Source: Saccharicrinis sp963666825
GTDB lineage: Bacteria; Bacteroidota; Bacteroidia; Bacteroidales; Marinilabiliaceae
Assembly: GCA_963666825.2 (NCBI GenBank)
Contig: OY763044.2
Coordinates: 4,278,001 to 4,342,000, forward strand
DNA length: 64,000 bases
Direction: 5' to 3'
The notes beneath the pieces are model-generated. The model searched no databases. It had not been told where the DNA came from and saw nothing but the letters and a program-made list of their open reading frames with translations. A program made the position numbers and the translations under genes. Positions 26,671-34,597 of this stretch are shown piece by piece; position 1 is the first letter of the stretch, and each line of letters opens with the position of its first letter.

Positions 26671-26735
26671 CATATGAAACTCGCCAATTTTGTCCTTCTC
26701 ATGTGTGAGACAAACTTTCACATGGCTTGTTTCAT
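26671..26735 (-). promoter_or_regulatory. 65-bp leader element, copy C (before second M16 gene)
   Basis: Minus strand ATGAAACAAGCCATG ... TTGGCGAGTTTCATATG, ending 24 bases before the ATG. TTTCATATG pairs with the start region TATATGAAA over all 9 positions (one G-U). The interior can fold as TTTGTC/GACAAA around CTCA-CACA-TGAG. Confidence 0.7.
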
Positions 26736-26762
26736 GTATTTATAATTTGATTTATATCGTTA

Positions 26763-26838
26763 CATGGAACTCACAAATAGATTTAATCATTCTCCAGTGT
26801 ATGAAACTGAATAATTAAATTTCAAATGTTAGTTTCAT
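26763..26838 (-). promoter_or_regulatory. Leader element, copy C' (tandem with copy C)
   Basis: A 76-bp diverged copy directly upstream of copy C. Minus strand starts ATGAAACTAAC and ends GTGAGTTCCATG, then 27 bases to the ATGAAAC that opens copy C. The spacer (about 26736-26762) resembles the spacer between copy B and the sigma gene start, so an element-plus-spacer unit seems to have been duplicated. Confidence 0.5.
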
Positions 26839-26902
26839 CAATCAATGATTAATTTACAGTAAGTATATATGGACAAAATAATGATATATACATATTAGCA
26901 AT

Positions 26903-28321
26903 TCAATGAATTTCACTTTCATCGATTATTTTAAGTAGTAATGGCTCTAACATACCAGATGAAGGTCTTGGTAAGTTAACAAGTTCAATTTTTCCTTTAG
27001 GATTTATTAACAAAGATATTGGCAAATGTTCCGTTTTCAATACTGACTTTAGGGTATCTTCTGCAACATAAGCAATATGTAAATAATTATAAATTCGTTT
27101 CCTTTTGACAGCCTCTGAGGTTGAAATACTGTATGATTTTAATTCAGGAATCTTTTCATTAATTTGATCAAGAAAAAAAGCTTCATAAGGTGAATAACCA
27201 AATTTATTTTTTCCCAACACTAAAAAAATCCAACTCCCTAAATCGTCTTTTATTTTAATAGTTTTTCCATCAAGGGTAACTAAACTAAAATTTACATCTG
27301 CAATTTGCCCTTGTTTTATACCATGGTTAATACATTCTCTTGTCTGGATTGAATTATAACCTTCTAATAAAAACTTATGCCAGACACCTGTATATTTATT
27401 AATTTCTTTTTTTATGTTTAAACCACAATCAACCTGGAATAATTCTTTTAGACTAACAGCCATCTGAAACTTTTGCATTTCATCACTTTTTAAAAGAGAT
27501 GCCAGGTATTTTTCATTTCTTATAGGATCTGTAGTTGCATTGGAAATAAACAATGAGTCATTAAACCTAAGATAATTCATGTAATTATTTAAAAGTACTC
27601 TATAGCTCTCTGAAAAATATGCATAGCTATAATCTGAATCTTCAATAACTGATTTATAAATATCCTCTTCCTCCTTAGAAAGCTTTTTTCGAGGAGCTGA
27701 GGTATAAGAGTTATCCGTTAAAAGACTTTTAAGATAATTGTACTTATTATCAAATCGAATAAACTTAATGAATCCCGAAGAAGCATCTTTATTCTGTTTG
27801 GTAAATTCTAAAATATGCTTTTCAATTTCATTATATACCTTTAATTTGTACTGTTTATTAGCAATAATACTATCTCGATGAATATCTGACAAATAAGTAT
27901 ATTGATAATTTATCTCACTAAGCAGACGGTTTTGTCTGGCGGCAATTGAATTGCCAACAATTTTATATCGATGTAATTTATAGATAACATTAAGCGTATC
28001 ACCTGCCTCCAGGTAACAATGAAAAGATTTATAAGAATTATTACTTCTAATCAATAATAAATCAGCATCATTAATATGTGCCATAAACTGAATACTCCCA
28101 GTTTTATCTTTCCATTTTATTTGTGATTTACGCCACAACAATTCCTTTCCTGTAACCGAGGCAGAAGTCATTTCATTATCATCTACCAACAGGTTAATTG
28201 TTGCTATATTATCTGTTTTATTATGGTGCTTACATGCACTTAACAAGAAAAGTAATAATAGGTTAGCAAGAAACACCAATCTTCCGTATTTATTATTTCT
28301 TATATATATACTCCTCTTCAT
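26903..28321 (-). CDS. Lipoprotein with a thioredoxin-fold (TlpA-like) domain lacking cysteines
   Basis: 472 residues from the chosen start. A lipoprotein signal (FLANLLLLFLLSAC) is followed by a mostly helical region and a C-terminal region (about residues 335-472: VNFSLVTLDGKTIKIKDD, then WIFLVLG, then LPISLLINPKGKIEL) that follows the TlpA/AhpC pattern. The CxxC site is replaced (GSWIFLVLGKNKFGYSPYEA has no Cys), so it is probably not a redox enzyme. The frame extends to a TTG at 28363, but ECF promoter P3 overlaps that codon, so translation must begin at the ATG 28319-28321 (MKRSIYIRNN). It heads the unit with the second M16 peptidase. Confidence 0.75.
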   Translation of the reverse strand: MKRSIYIRNNKYGRLVFLANLLLLFLLSACKHHNKTDNIATINLLVDDNEMTSASVTGKELLWRKSQIKWKDKTGSIQFMAHINDADLLLIRSNNSYKSFHCYLEAGDTLNVIYKLHRYKIVGNSIAARQNRLLSEINYQYTYLSDIHRDSIIANKQYKLKVYNEIEKHILEFTKQNKDASSGFIKFIRFDNKYNYLKSLLTDNSYTSAPRKKLSKEEEDIYKSVIEDSDYSYAYFSESYRVLLNNYMNYLRFNDSLFISNATTDPIRNEKYLASLLKSDEMQKFQMAVSLKELFQVDCGLNIKKEINKYTGVWHKFLLEGYNSIQTRECINHGIKQGQIADVNFSLVTLDGKTIKIKDDLGSWIFLVLGKNKFGYSPYEAFFLDQINEKIPELKSYSISTSEAVKRKRIYNYLHIAYVAEDTLKSVLKTEHLPISLLINPKGKIELVNLPRPSSGMLEPLLLKIIDESEIH

Positions 28322-28351
28322 CTTTCTATATAATTCATACTCATTATTATA

Positions 28352-28384
28352 TATAAGACGCAAAAATCAAAGCGGAGTGTGACA
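28352..28384 (-). promoter_or_regulatory. ECF-type promoter P3 (TlpA-like lipoprotein / M16 unit)
   Basis: Minus strand TGTCACACTC (28375-28384), 13 bases, GCGTCTTATA (28352-28361). The predicted transcript start is about 25 bases before the ATG at 28321, and rules out the upstream TTG start. Confidence 0.75.
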
Positions 28385-28461
28385 AAGAAACTGTATTTTA
28401 ATCAGTTTCGAACACAAAAAAATTCAAATCCAATTTCATTAACAATCTATATATTAAATAA

Positions 28462-28493
28462 AAAGAGGGTTTCCCGATCAGAAAACCCTCTTT
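28462..28493 (-). terminator. Intrinsic terminator after T9SS propeller gene
   Basis: Minus strand AAAGAGGGTTT, 10-base loop, AAACCCTCTTT: a perfect 11-bp stem followed by TTATTT. Confidence 0.85.
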
Positions 28494-28525
28494 GGCATTA
28501 AAATTAGGGAATAATTTAGGTCTTA

Positions 28526-30154
28526 TTATTTTACGATAATCTTAAATGTTTTAAAAGATCCTTCACTAGATACTTTTAATAAGTAGATTCCCTCTGCAAC
28601 ATCATAGTCAATTACACCATTCTGTATAATACCCTTTTCTACAACTTGACCACTCAAATTATATAATTCATAAGATGAGTTTGCATCATTTAATCCAGTA
28701 ACATTAACAAAACCATAAGAAGGATTTGGAGAAACATTAATAGATAATTTCTCAGCTAAAGGTTTAATTGCTGTTGATGTTCCATTAGGATCAAATACAT
28801 ATAACTCTGACCCTAAAGTTGCATTTGGATCTTCTCCTGAAAAATAAATTTTACTATCAAAAATCATTAAGTCTGAAGGTACAAACCCAATACTTTCTTC
28901 GACTATCTCAACCGATGAACCATTCAATTTATAAATAGCATCTGTTGTAGAATCGTAGGTGTACCCATCTTTTACATAAGAGTATTTTGCAATAAAATAT
29001 AATGTGTTATTTAAAACTACATAACTCTTAGGATCAAAATTAATAAATACTTCTTCAGGAACTTTCAAACCTGCTTTGTATGCATCAAGTAAACCAGATA
29101 TACGAGTTAATGAATTCATATTAATATCATATACATACAATTGGTCTAAAGCATCGGTTGTTGAATTATCATCATCTCCCTCGAAATACAATTTACCATC
29201 TAATAAAAATGGTTGACTATTGATATCAACGGTCCAGGTTGCCCCTCCAGGTGTTATCCTTACTGTTCCATCAGCAGTTCCATTAGTTTCCCAAAGTGCA
29301 TAAGTACCATCACCATCTGCAGCTCTAAAATAAGCCTTATTATTATAAGTCACATAATATCTTGGACTACTATTACTAGCTCCACTATAAATATCTTTAA
29401 GGAGCTGAGGCCCTTCTGTACCAGCCAGATCATAAATAAATAACTCCGTTCCTGTTGCATCATCTAATGTTGCATCAACGTAATCACCTGAAAAAATAAT
29501 TTTACCACCCAACAAACAGGCTCCTAATGTATTTTCAACAATTAAAGTAGTACCATCAACCTCAAACTGATTAGGCAAAACTTCCGGATCAACTAAATTT
29601 TCACCACCCCAAACTGCCCACGGTGCTGCATTTGCTTCTGTTAAATACACTTTACTATTGGCATCATCAACTATAACCCTATTAGTCCATGCATTATTTA
29701 TCGCTCTAACAGTATCACCATTCACTCCTGTGATATAATATATATGTATACCTCCATCTCCATTGTTAGCACTAAAATACACTTTATCATTAAATAAAAT
29801 TGGATCTAAAAAAGTAGCATCACCCTGCTGAAAATATTCAGTTCCTTCCGGATCAGTTTCTACTGTATAAGTCGAATTTATCTCAAACATGTTTGTATTT
29901 GCAGCACTACCATCTGATGCCCATACTTCAACATCATGATAAGTATTATAAGATATGGTACCCATTATACTAGTAGCTCTGGTCCAAAAATTTGCTCCTA
30001 TACCACTATAAACAAAAAAACTACTATTAGCAGTCATTGAACTTGGCGCAGTTGACACATCTCCTTCATGAGAATCAGCTACAATTTCTACTGTTTGTCC
30101 TAGCATTATTGAAACATTCATTAATGCCAAAAGAAAAAAGTACATTTTTTTCAT
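28526..30154 (-). CDS. T9SS-exported beta-propeller protein with ELWxxDGT-type repeats
   Basis: 542 residues with a signal peptide (MKKMYFFLLALMNVSIMLGQ). The body carries repeats such as GTELFIYDLAGTEG, ALWETNGTADGTVRI, GSELYVFDPNGTS and NNKAYFRA/DGKLYFEG strands, typical of ELWxxDGT propeller proteins. The last 75 residues (SINVSPNPSYGFVNV ... SSYELYNLSGQVV ... GIYLLKVSSEGSFKTFKIIVK) form a type A T9SS sorting domain, so it is predicted to cross the outer membrane and be attached or released. It has its own ECF promoter (P2) and terminator, making it a one-gene unit in the regulon. Probable role: surface binding; ligand unknown. Confidence 0.88.
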   Translation of the reverse strand: MKKMYFFLLALMNVSIMLGQTVEIVADSHEGDVSTAPSSMTANSSFFVYSGIGANFWTRATSIMGTISYNTYHDVEVWASDGSAANTNMFEINSTYTVETDPEGTEYFQQGDATFLDPILFNDKVYFSANNGDGGIHIYYITGVNGDTVRAINNAWTNRVIVDDANSKVYLTEANAAPWAVWGGENLVDPEVLPNQFEVDGTTLIVENTLGACLLGGKIIFSGDYVDATLDDATGTELFIYDLAGTEGPQLLKDIYSGASNSSPRYYVTYNNKAYFRAADGDGTYALWETNGTADGTVRITPGGATWTVDINSQPFLLDGKLYFEGDDDNSTTDALDQLYVYDINMNSLTRISGLLDAYKAGLKVPEEVFINFDPKSYVVLNNTLYFIAKYSYVKDGYTYDSTTDAIYKLNGSSVEIVEESIGFVPSDLMIFDSKIYFSGEDPNATLGSELYVFDPNGTSTAIKPLAEKLSINVSPNPSYGFVNVTGLNDANSSYELYNLSGQVVEKGIIQNGVIDYDVAEGIYLLKVSSEGSFKTFKIIVK

Positions 30155-30214
30155 AATAAATATGTTTAAGTTAAAATTAACAGGCAGTATAATCTTACTT
30201 TATACACCGCATTA

Positions 30215-30250
30215 TTATAAAGACGCAGCAATTATAGCATGGGGGTGACA
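30215..30250 (-). promoter_or_regulatory. ECF-type promoter P2 (T9SS propeller gene)
   Basis: Minus strand TGTCACCCCC (30241-30250), 14 bases, GCGTCTTTATAA (30215-30226), with one extra base in the downstream box compared with P1. Confidence 0.72.
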
Positions 30251-30406
30251 CAAAACATAGAAAAAGTTCATTTTTTATATTTTACATTCAAATTTTTCAA
30301 GGGTAAAAATGTAAAATTAACTTTCCTGAAGCCATTTTAAACAAATTCGCACACCTACAGTAAACTCTAACCATTTTTTTGCACAATAAAATTTTACGAT
30401 AATAAA

Positions 30407-30432
30407 AAAGGTCATCTAAATGGATGACCTTT
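30407..30432 (-). terminator. Intrinsic terminator of the susC operon
   Basis: AAAGGTCATC and GATGACCTTT form a perfect 10-bp stem with a 6-base loop; on the minus strand it is followed by TTTATT. It ends the SusC-SusD-lipoprotein unit. Confidence 0.85.
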
Positions 30433-30453
30433 CTCATTTTAATTGAAAATATA

Positions 30454-31935
30454 TTAATAGTTAAAGGTGTATACAAAATATCTGGTATCCCAACCGTTAT
30501 ACAAGAAGTTTCTGGTAATAGTGGTTACATTACCATCTGCATCCGTTTCGTATGTATAAGACGGCTCCTCTAAATATGTACCGTCATATTCATCACTGGT
30601 GGCTTCAGTACTAGTAACAACATATTTAGTCAAAAACAAATCACAAAATACTTCTCTTACACTTGTAACTGATGTATAAGGAGGTAATCCTTCAATGTAA
30701 CTAGGCATATATACAGGTTCAAATGTGGTTCTATACTCACGATTTTTTTCAACTACTTTATAGTAATCATATTCCCAGTACTCAGCAAAAATTTTCTCAC
30801 CTGTTTCAAATGGATCTACATAATTAGCCTGGTAGGTTGCAGATTTACCATAATATGAAACCAAAACACCATTCTCATCATATTGAAAATCCTGACTTTC
30901 AATTTCATTATCCTTTGTAATCTCAACAGATCCATCATCGCTAACAAAATAATTGTAACGAAGAATTTGATCCAGCTGAGTAGTACCTTCTTTGTATTTA
31001 AAAATTTGGTTATAATAGTCATATCCATACTCTTGATAATAATCACTATCATAACGAGCTTTACGAGTGATGGTATCCACCATTCCCATATCATTATAAA
31101 CCAAGAAGTACTCCTGGATTAATCCTGAATATCCAAAGTAATGCTCCATTTGATGAATACGTTTATTATCATCGTAAGATATAGTAATTACATCAGTAGT
31201 ATTTCTATAACTATTATATACATTAATAGTAGCAGGAAGTTTAAGCACATCACTTTTTCGAACAGTTACAGTTATAGTACTACTTTGTCCTTTTCGATCT
31301 TTAATAATTATATCCAGATTATACTCTTCACCTTCAACCAATGTTCCAAAACCAATCGTTTTTGATAAAATATATTCGTATTCAGCAGAACTTGCATCCG
31401 GAGCATAATAGAATACTTCATCTCCTTTAAATAAAACCTGAACCGATTCCAACTCATTCAAACCGGTACTTACTAAACCTTTTAGCTGATATATAGGCAC
31501 TACAACATTAAGACTTGTTCCACCTACAAGTCGTATTTCAGGAAATGAAAACTGTTTCACAGATAAAGTAAATCCCCTATTTGTAGTTCGATTATCTTTA
31601 TCATTTACTTTAAAAATGTAATACAAAACTGTATCCGTTTCGAAAGGCGTTAAATCGATATCGTAATTAAAAACAAAATTCTTTTTACCATCATATGCTT
31701 CAATCGTTTCGATTAGCTCATAATTGGTAGCGTTTAATATTTCAATATTCTCAACGCCATTAGGTACTTCCATCTGCATTTGTACCGAATATACATCTGC
31801 CGTATCACGTCTAACTTCAACCTCCTGATCTTCAAGTTCAAACCCAGGATCAGGAAACTCAGGATCCTTTTGACAAGACCATAAAACCAGTATTAACAGT
31901 GCTGCTATATTTATAAGATATTTAATTTTCATCAT
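30454..31935 (-). CDS. Surface-type lipoprotein of a SusCD locus, unknown ligand
   Basis: 493 residues. Lipoprotein signal KYLINIAALLILVLWSC, then an acidic stretch (PDPGFELEDQEVEVRRD) typical of lipoproteins exported to the surface. Residues about 35-250 look like Ig-like or fibronectin-like beta domains; the C-terminal part has YD-like strands (ITISYDDNKRIHQMEHY, YEYDYYKVVEKNREYRT, TYETDADGNVTTITRNF), as in RHS/YD-type beta-sheet proteins. No catalytic motif is seen. It is the last gene of the SusC operon. The frame opens at a TTG; the first ATG is at 31933-31935. Confidence 0.78.
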   Translation of the reverse strand: MMKIKYLINIAALLILVLWSCQKDPEFPDPGFELEDQEVEVRRDTADVYSVQMQMEVPNGVENIEILNATNYELIETIEAYDGKKNFVFNYDIDLTPFETDTVLYYIFKVNDKDNRTTNRGFTLSVKQFSFPEIRLVGGTSLNVVVPIYQLKGLVSTGLNELESVQVLFKGDEVFYYAPDASSAEYEYILSKTIGFGTLVEGEEYNLDIIIKDRKGQSSTITVTVRKSDVLKLPATINVYNSYRNTTDVITISYDDNKRIHQMEHYFGYSGLIQEYFLVYNDMGMVDTITRKARYDSDYYQEYGYDYYNQIFKYKEGTTQLDQILRYNYFVSDDGSVEITKDNEIESQDFQYDENGVLVSYYGKSATYQANYVDPFETGEKIFAEYWEYDYYKVVEKNREYRTTFEPVYMPSYIEGLPPYTSVTSVREVFCDLFLTKYVVTSTEATSDEYDGTYLEEPSYTYETDADGNVTTITRNFLYNGWDTRYFVYTFNY

Positions 31936-31949
31936 CAATCATTTACAGG

Positions 31950-33047
31950 TTAATTTTCTATAATCACTTCTAAACCAGGATTAAACGCAACTAAATCAAC
32001 ACCCCACTCATCCATAAAATCAAGTAATAAATTCATTTTATTTTTTATTTCATCAGGAAAGGCAAGTAATTCCTCAGCATTTCTATGCAGCATTTCATTT
32101 AGGTAACTTCTTACATCATAGTTTAAACTTTCTACAAAGTAATATGATTTTTTTATCGCTTTTTCTTCTCCATCAATTGTGGTTAATCCTGCACCATCAT
32201 TATAAAAATACTTAGCATCAATAAAACCTTTTGAATAGAACCAAGCTTTATCTACAACTACAGGAACTGTTTCTGCGCCTTCGGAATCATCTTCAAGATC
32301 AATATCAAAATCCTCAGCATAAACTTCTTCTACTGATTCGCCATAATATTCTGATGATAAAGAAGAAAAATCTTCAGATATATACTGGTATAAATCATGC
32401 ATTTCCATAATACGACATAAAAAAATATAGAAATTATCTTTTCTATATTTTTCAGCATTATATAATAATCCATCCTGGTTAACATTATATGCTAAAGAAT
32501 GCCTGTTATACATACAGTTTACTGTACCACTTGCGTCTTTACCTATTCTAGAATCAGATTCTGTAATAATATCATCTCCTAAACCATTTTCATTATCAAC
32601 TAAAACTTCTTCACAGATTAACACCTTAAATGGCATGTAATCTGCCATTAAACTTCCGTTTTTAATATACTTGAATATTATATCATTTATATATGATAAG
32701 GATTGATCTATGTATGCCTGATATAAGACTTCATTTTCAGAAGTCATTTCTCCGTTTTCATCAACAAATGATTCCTTGATCATTTTCAACTCCACATCTT
32801 CCCATTTGGCTGCAGCAACATCATCACTTGCGATATAAGCAAAATCCAAAATCGGATCAAATTCATAAAGTAGTCCACAATTGTAATCGTTATAAATTGA
32901 GGTTACATATTCATTATTGGCAGAGTTTACAAAATTTGCCACTCTATCTTCATCTTTATTAGAAGGGATTAAAGTATCTTCAGACTCACACCCCACAAAC
33001 ATCAAAGATGCAATAACACTAATATATATGAGCAATATTTTCTTCAT
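31950..33047 (-). CDS. Mx1-type putative metallopeptidase lipoprotein, zinc motif lost
   Basis: 365 residues with a lipoprotein signal (MKKILLIYISVIASLMFVGC). The layout recalls the putative zinc-binding metallopeptidase family common in SusCD loci: an N-terminal YEFDPILDFAYI segment, a mid-protein FLCRIMEMHDLYQYIS where HExxH is expected, then WFYSKGFIDAKYF and a C-terminal MNLLLDFMDEWGVDLVAF. The HExxH is not there (MHDLYQ instead), so it is likely a non-catalytic binding protein. The family assignment is from memory of the pattern and is moderate. Leader element F precedes it inside the SusC operon. Confidence 0.65.
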   Translation of the reverse strand: MKKILLIYISVIASLMFVGCESEDTLIPSNKDEDRVANFVNSANNEYVTSIYNDYNCGLLYEFDPILDFAYIASDDVAAAKWEDVELKMIKESFVDENGEMTSENEVLYQAYIDQSLSYINDIIFKYIKNGSLMADYMPFKVLICEEVLVDNENGLGDDIITESDSRIGKDASGTVNCMYNRHSLAYNVNQDGLLYNAEKYRKDNFYIFLCRIMEMHDLYQYISEDFSSLSSEYYGESVEEVYAEDFDIDLEDDSEGAETVPVVVDKAWFYSKGFIDAKYFYNDGAGLTTIDGEEKAIKKSYYFVESLNYDVRSYLNEMLHRNAEELLAFPDEIKNKMNLLLDFMDEWGVDLVAFNPGLEVIIEN

Positions 33048-33070
33048 CTGTTTATGTTTTATTTTTTATC

Positions 33071-33136
33071 CAGACGAAACTCTCAAATAAGTTCAATTAT
33101 TAATAAATAACTATTGTACCTATATTGTAGTTTCAT
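33071..33136 (-). promoter_or_regulatory. Leader element, copy F (between susD and the Mx1-like gene)
   Basis: 66 bp. Minus strand ATGAAACTACAATAT ... TTTGAGAGTTTCGTCTG, ending 23 bases before the ATG. TTTCGTCTG pairs with the start region CAGATGAAG with two G-U pairs. The interior differs from the other copies. Confidence 0.55.
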
Positions 33137-33152
33137 TAAATTATTACATTTA

Positions 33153-34577
33153 TTAAGGGATGATTATTTCATTATCAACTTCTGGTATCTTTTCATATCG
33201 CTCATTATTTCGAATAAGCGGATTATTTTCCCTTTCTTCTAAAGGAATTGGAAGTGTATAATTATAATCATTTGAAAGTAAGGTATAAGTTTCAGTCCCT
33301 AGCTTAGTACCATCATCACTAACCAAGGTATATACATGCTTAATCTCTGGTCGGTTTTGTATACGACGTAAATCAAACCACCTGTGATGATCTTCAAAAC
33401 AAAACTCTTTTCTTCTTTCATCCAACACATAATTTAAAACCGCTGAAGACTCTGTTGGATATTCAATATCCGCAGTTGAAGAGTAACGATATTCGTGAAT
33501 GACTTTAATATCGATTAAAGCATTATCGGTCTCACCTTTTTGAGCATAAGCCTCCGCCCTGTTCAAGTACGCCTCCACTAACCTAAAATTGGTATATCCA
33601 ACAGATGTATAACTTGTTGTATACTTATTTACAGTAAAATAAGTTGTTCCTGTACCATTATCAACCTCGGTAAAGAATAAACTCTTTCTAACATCCTTAT
33701 CCTCAAACATACTGATCAATTCTTTATTGGCAACATAATAACTTGATGTAGAAAAAGCAGGATTAGTATTATGATATGAATAAAGAATCTCGGTATTGTC
33801 TTCATCAAGAAATACTCTATTATCATACATTTTACTCATTTTTTTAAGTTGTATAACTTTTTCTGACCAAGAAATACATTCATCCCATTTTTCCTGATAT
33901 AATTTAACTCTTGACATAAAAAGATAACATGCTTCCACTGTTGGATGCCAGATTGATTTTTCTAGTTGGCTGGAAGTGATTAACTCAATGGCTTTTTCGA
34001 TATCTTTTTCAATAAAATCATAACATTCCTGTACTGTATTTCTGGAATAAGTTACTTCTACACCTATATCATCTCTTATCGGCACACCTAATTCCACACT
34101 TGCGGTACTTTCAGCATAAGGTTGACCATATAGATTTAACAGGTTGAAATAAGATAATGCACGAATAAAATATGCTTCTCCTTTTACATAATCAATTTCC
34201 TCCTGTGTACCTATTGCATCATCGATTAATTCAATCACATAATTAGCAATAGCAATATCCTCATACATTTCTTCCCACGAAGTATTAATAGTACTTAAAG
34301 TATTACCATCCTCATCAATCTCAATTTCTCGCTGCCATGTATAAGTGGTTTTTGCAAATTCTTTTTTTGAAGAATATGCCAAGGCATTTTCAACCACATT
34401 ATCAGTCATATGATTAACTGTGGTAAAAATTGGATAGTTATAATTAAACTCATATAAAAGCAATGCTGCATAATGATCTGTTTTCTCCGGAACCAGTTTA
34501 TCCTGGTCCACTTCATCTAAAAAATCGCCACATCCTATAAATGGAATAAAAAGCAGTATATATAATAATTTCTTCAT
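33153..34577 (-). CDS. susD: SusD/RagB family nutrient-binding lipoprotein
   Basis: Outer-membrane lipoprotein that caps the SusC channel and binds the substrate. 474 residues: lipoprotein signal MKKLLYILLFIPFIGC, the typical GDFLDEVDQDKLVPE start, an N-terminal TPR scaffold (EAYFIRALSYFNLLNLYGQPY) and the SusD C-terminal signature (RRKEFCFEDHHRWFDLRR, YNYTLPIPLEERENNP). It lies 20 bases after susC, as in the canonical pair. The symbol denotes the family; the ligand is not starch by any evidence here, and the surrounding peptidases suggest peptides, as for RagB. Confidence 0.94.
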   Translation of the reverse strand: MKKLLYILLFIPFIGCGDFLDEVDQDKLVPEKTDHYAALLLYEFNYNYPIFTTVNHMTDNVVENALAYSSKKEFAKTTYTWQREIEIDEDGNTLSTINTSWEEMYEDIAIANYVIELIDDAIGTQEEIDYVKGEAYFIRALSYFNLLNLYGQPYAESTASVELGVPIRDDIGVEVTYSRNTVQECYDFIEKDIEKAIELITSSQLEKSIWHPTVEACYLFMSRVKLYQEKWDECISWSEKVIQLKKMSKMYDNRVFLDEDNTEILYSYHNTNPAFSTSSYYVANKELISMFEDKDVRKSLFFTEVDNGTGTTYFTVNKYTTSYTSVGYTNFRLVEAYLNRAEAYAQKGETDNALIDIKVIHEYRYSSTADIEYPTESSAVLNYVLDERRKEFCFEDHHRWFDLRRIQNRPEIKHVYTLVSDDGTKLGTETYTLLSNDYNYTLPIPLEERENNPLIRNNERYEKIPEVDNEIIIP

Positions 34578-34597
34578 CTCTAATTTTATTGATCTAT

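Noticed and set aside
26647..26721. N-terminal extension of the second M16 peptidase to the GTG at 26721
   Set aside because: It translates leader element C, puts 25 residues before a clear signal peptide, and uses a GTG.
28322..28363. N-terminal extension of the thioredoxin-fold lipoprotein to the TTG at 28363
   Set aside because: The -10 box of promoter P3 covers this codon, so it would not be in the transcript.
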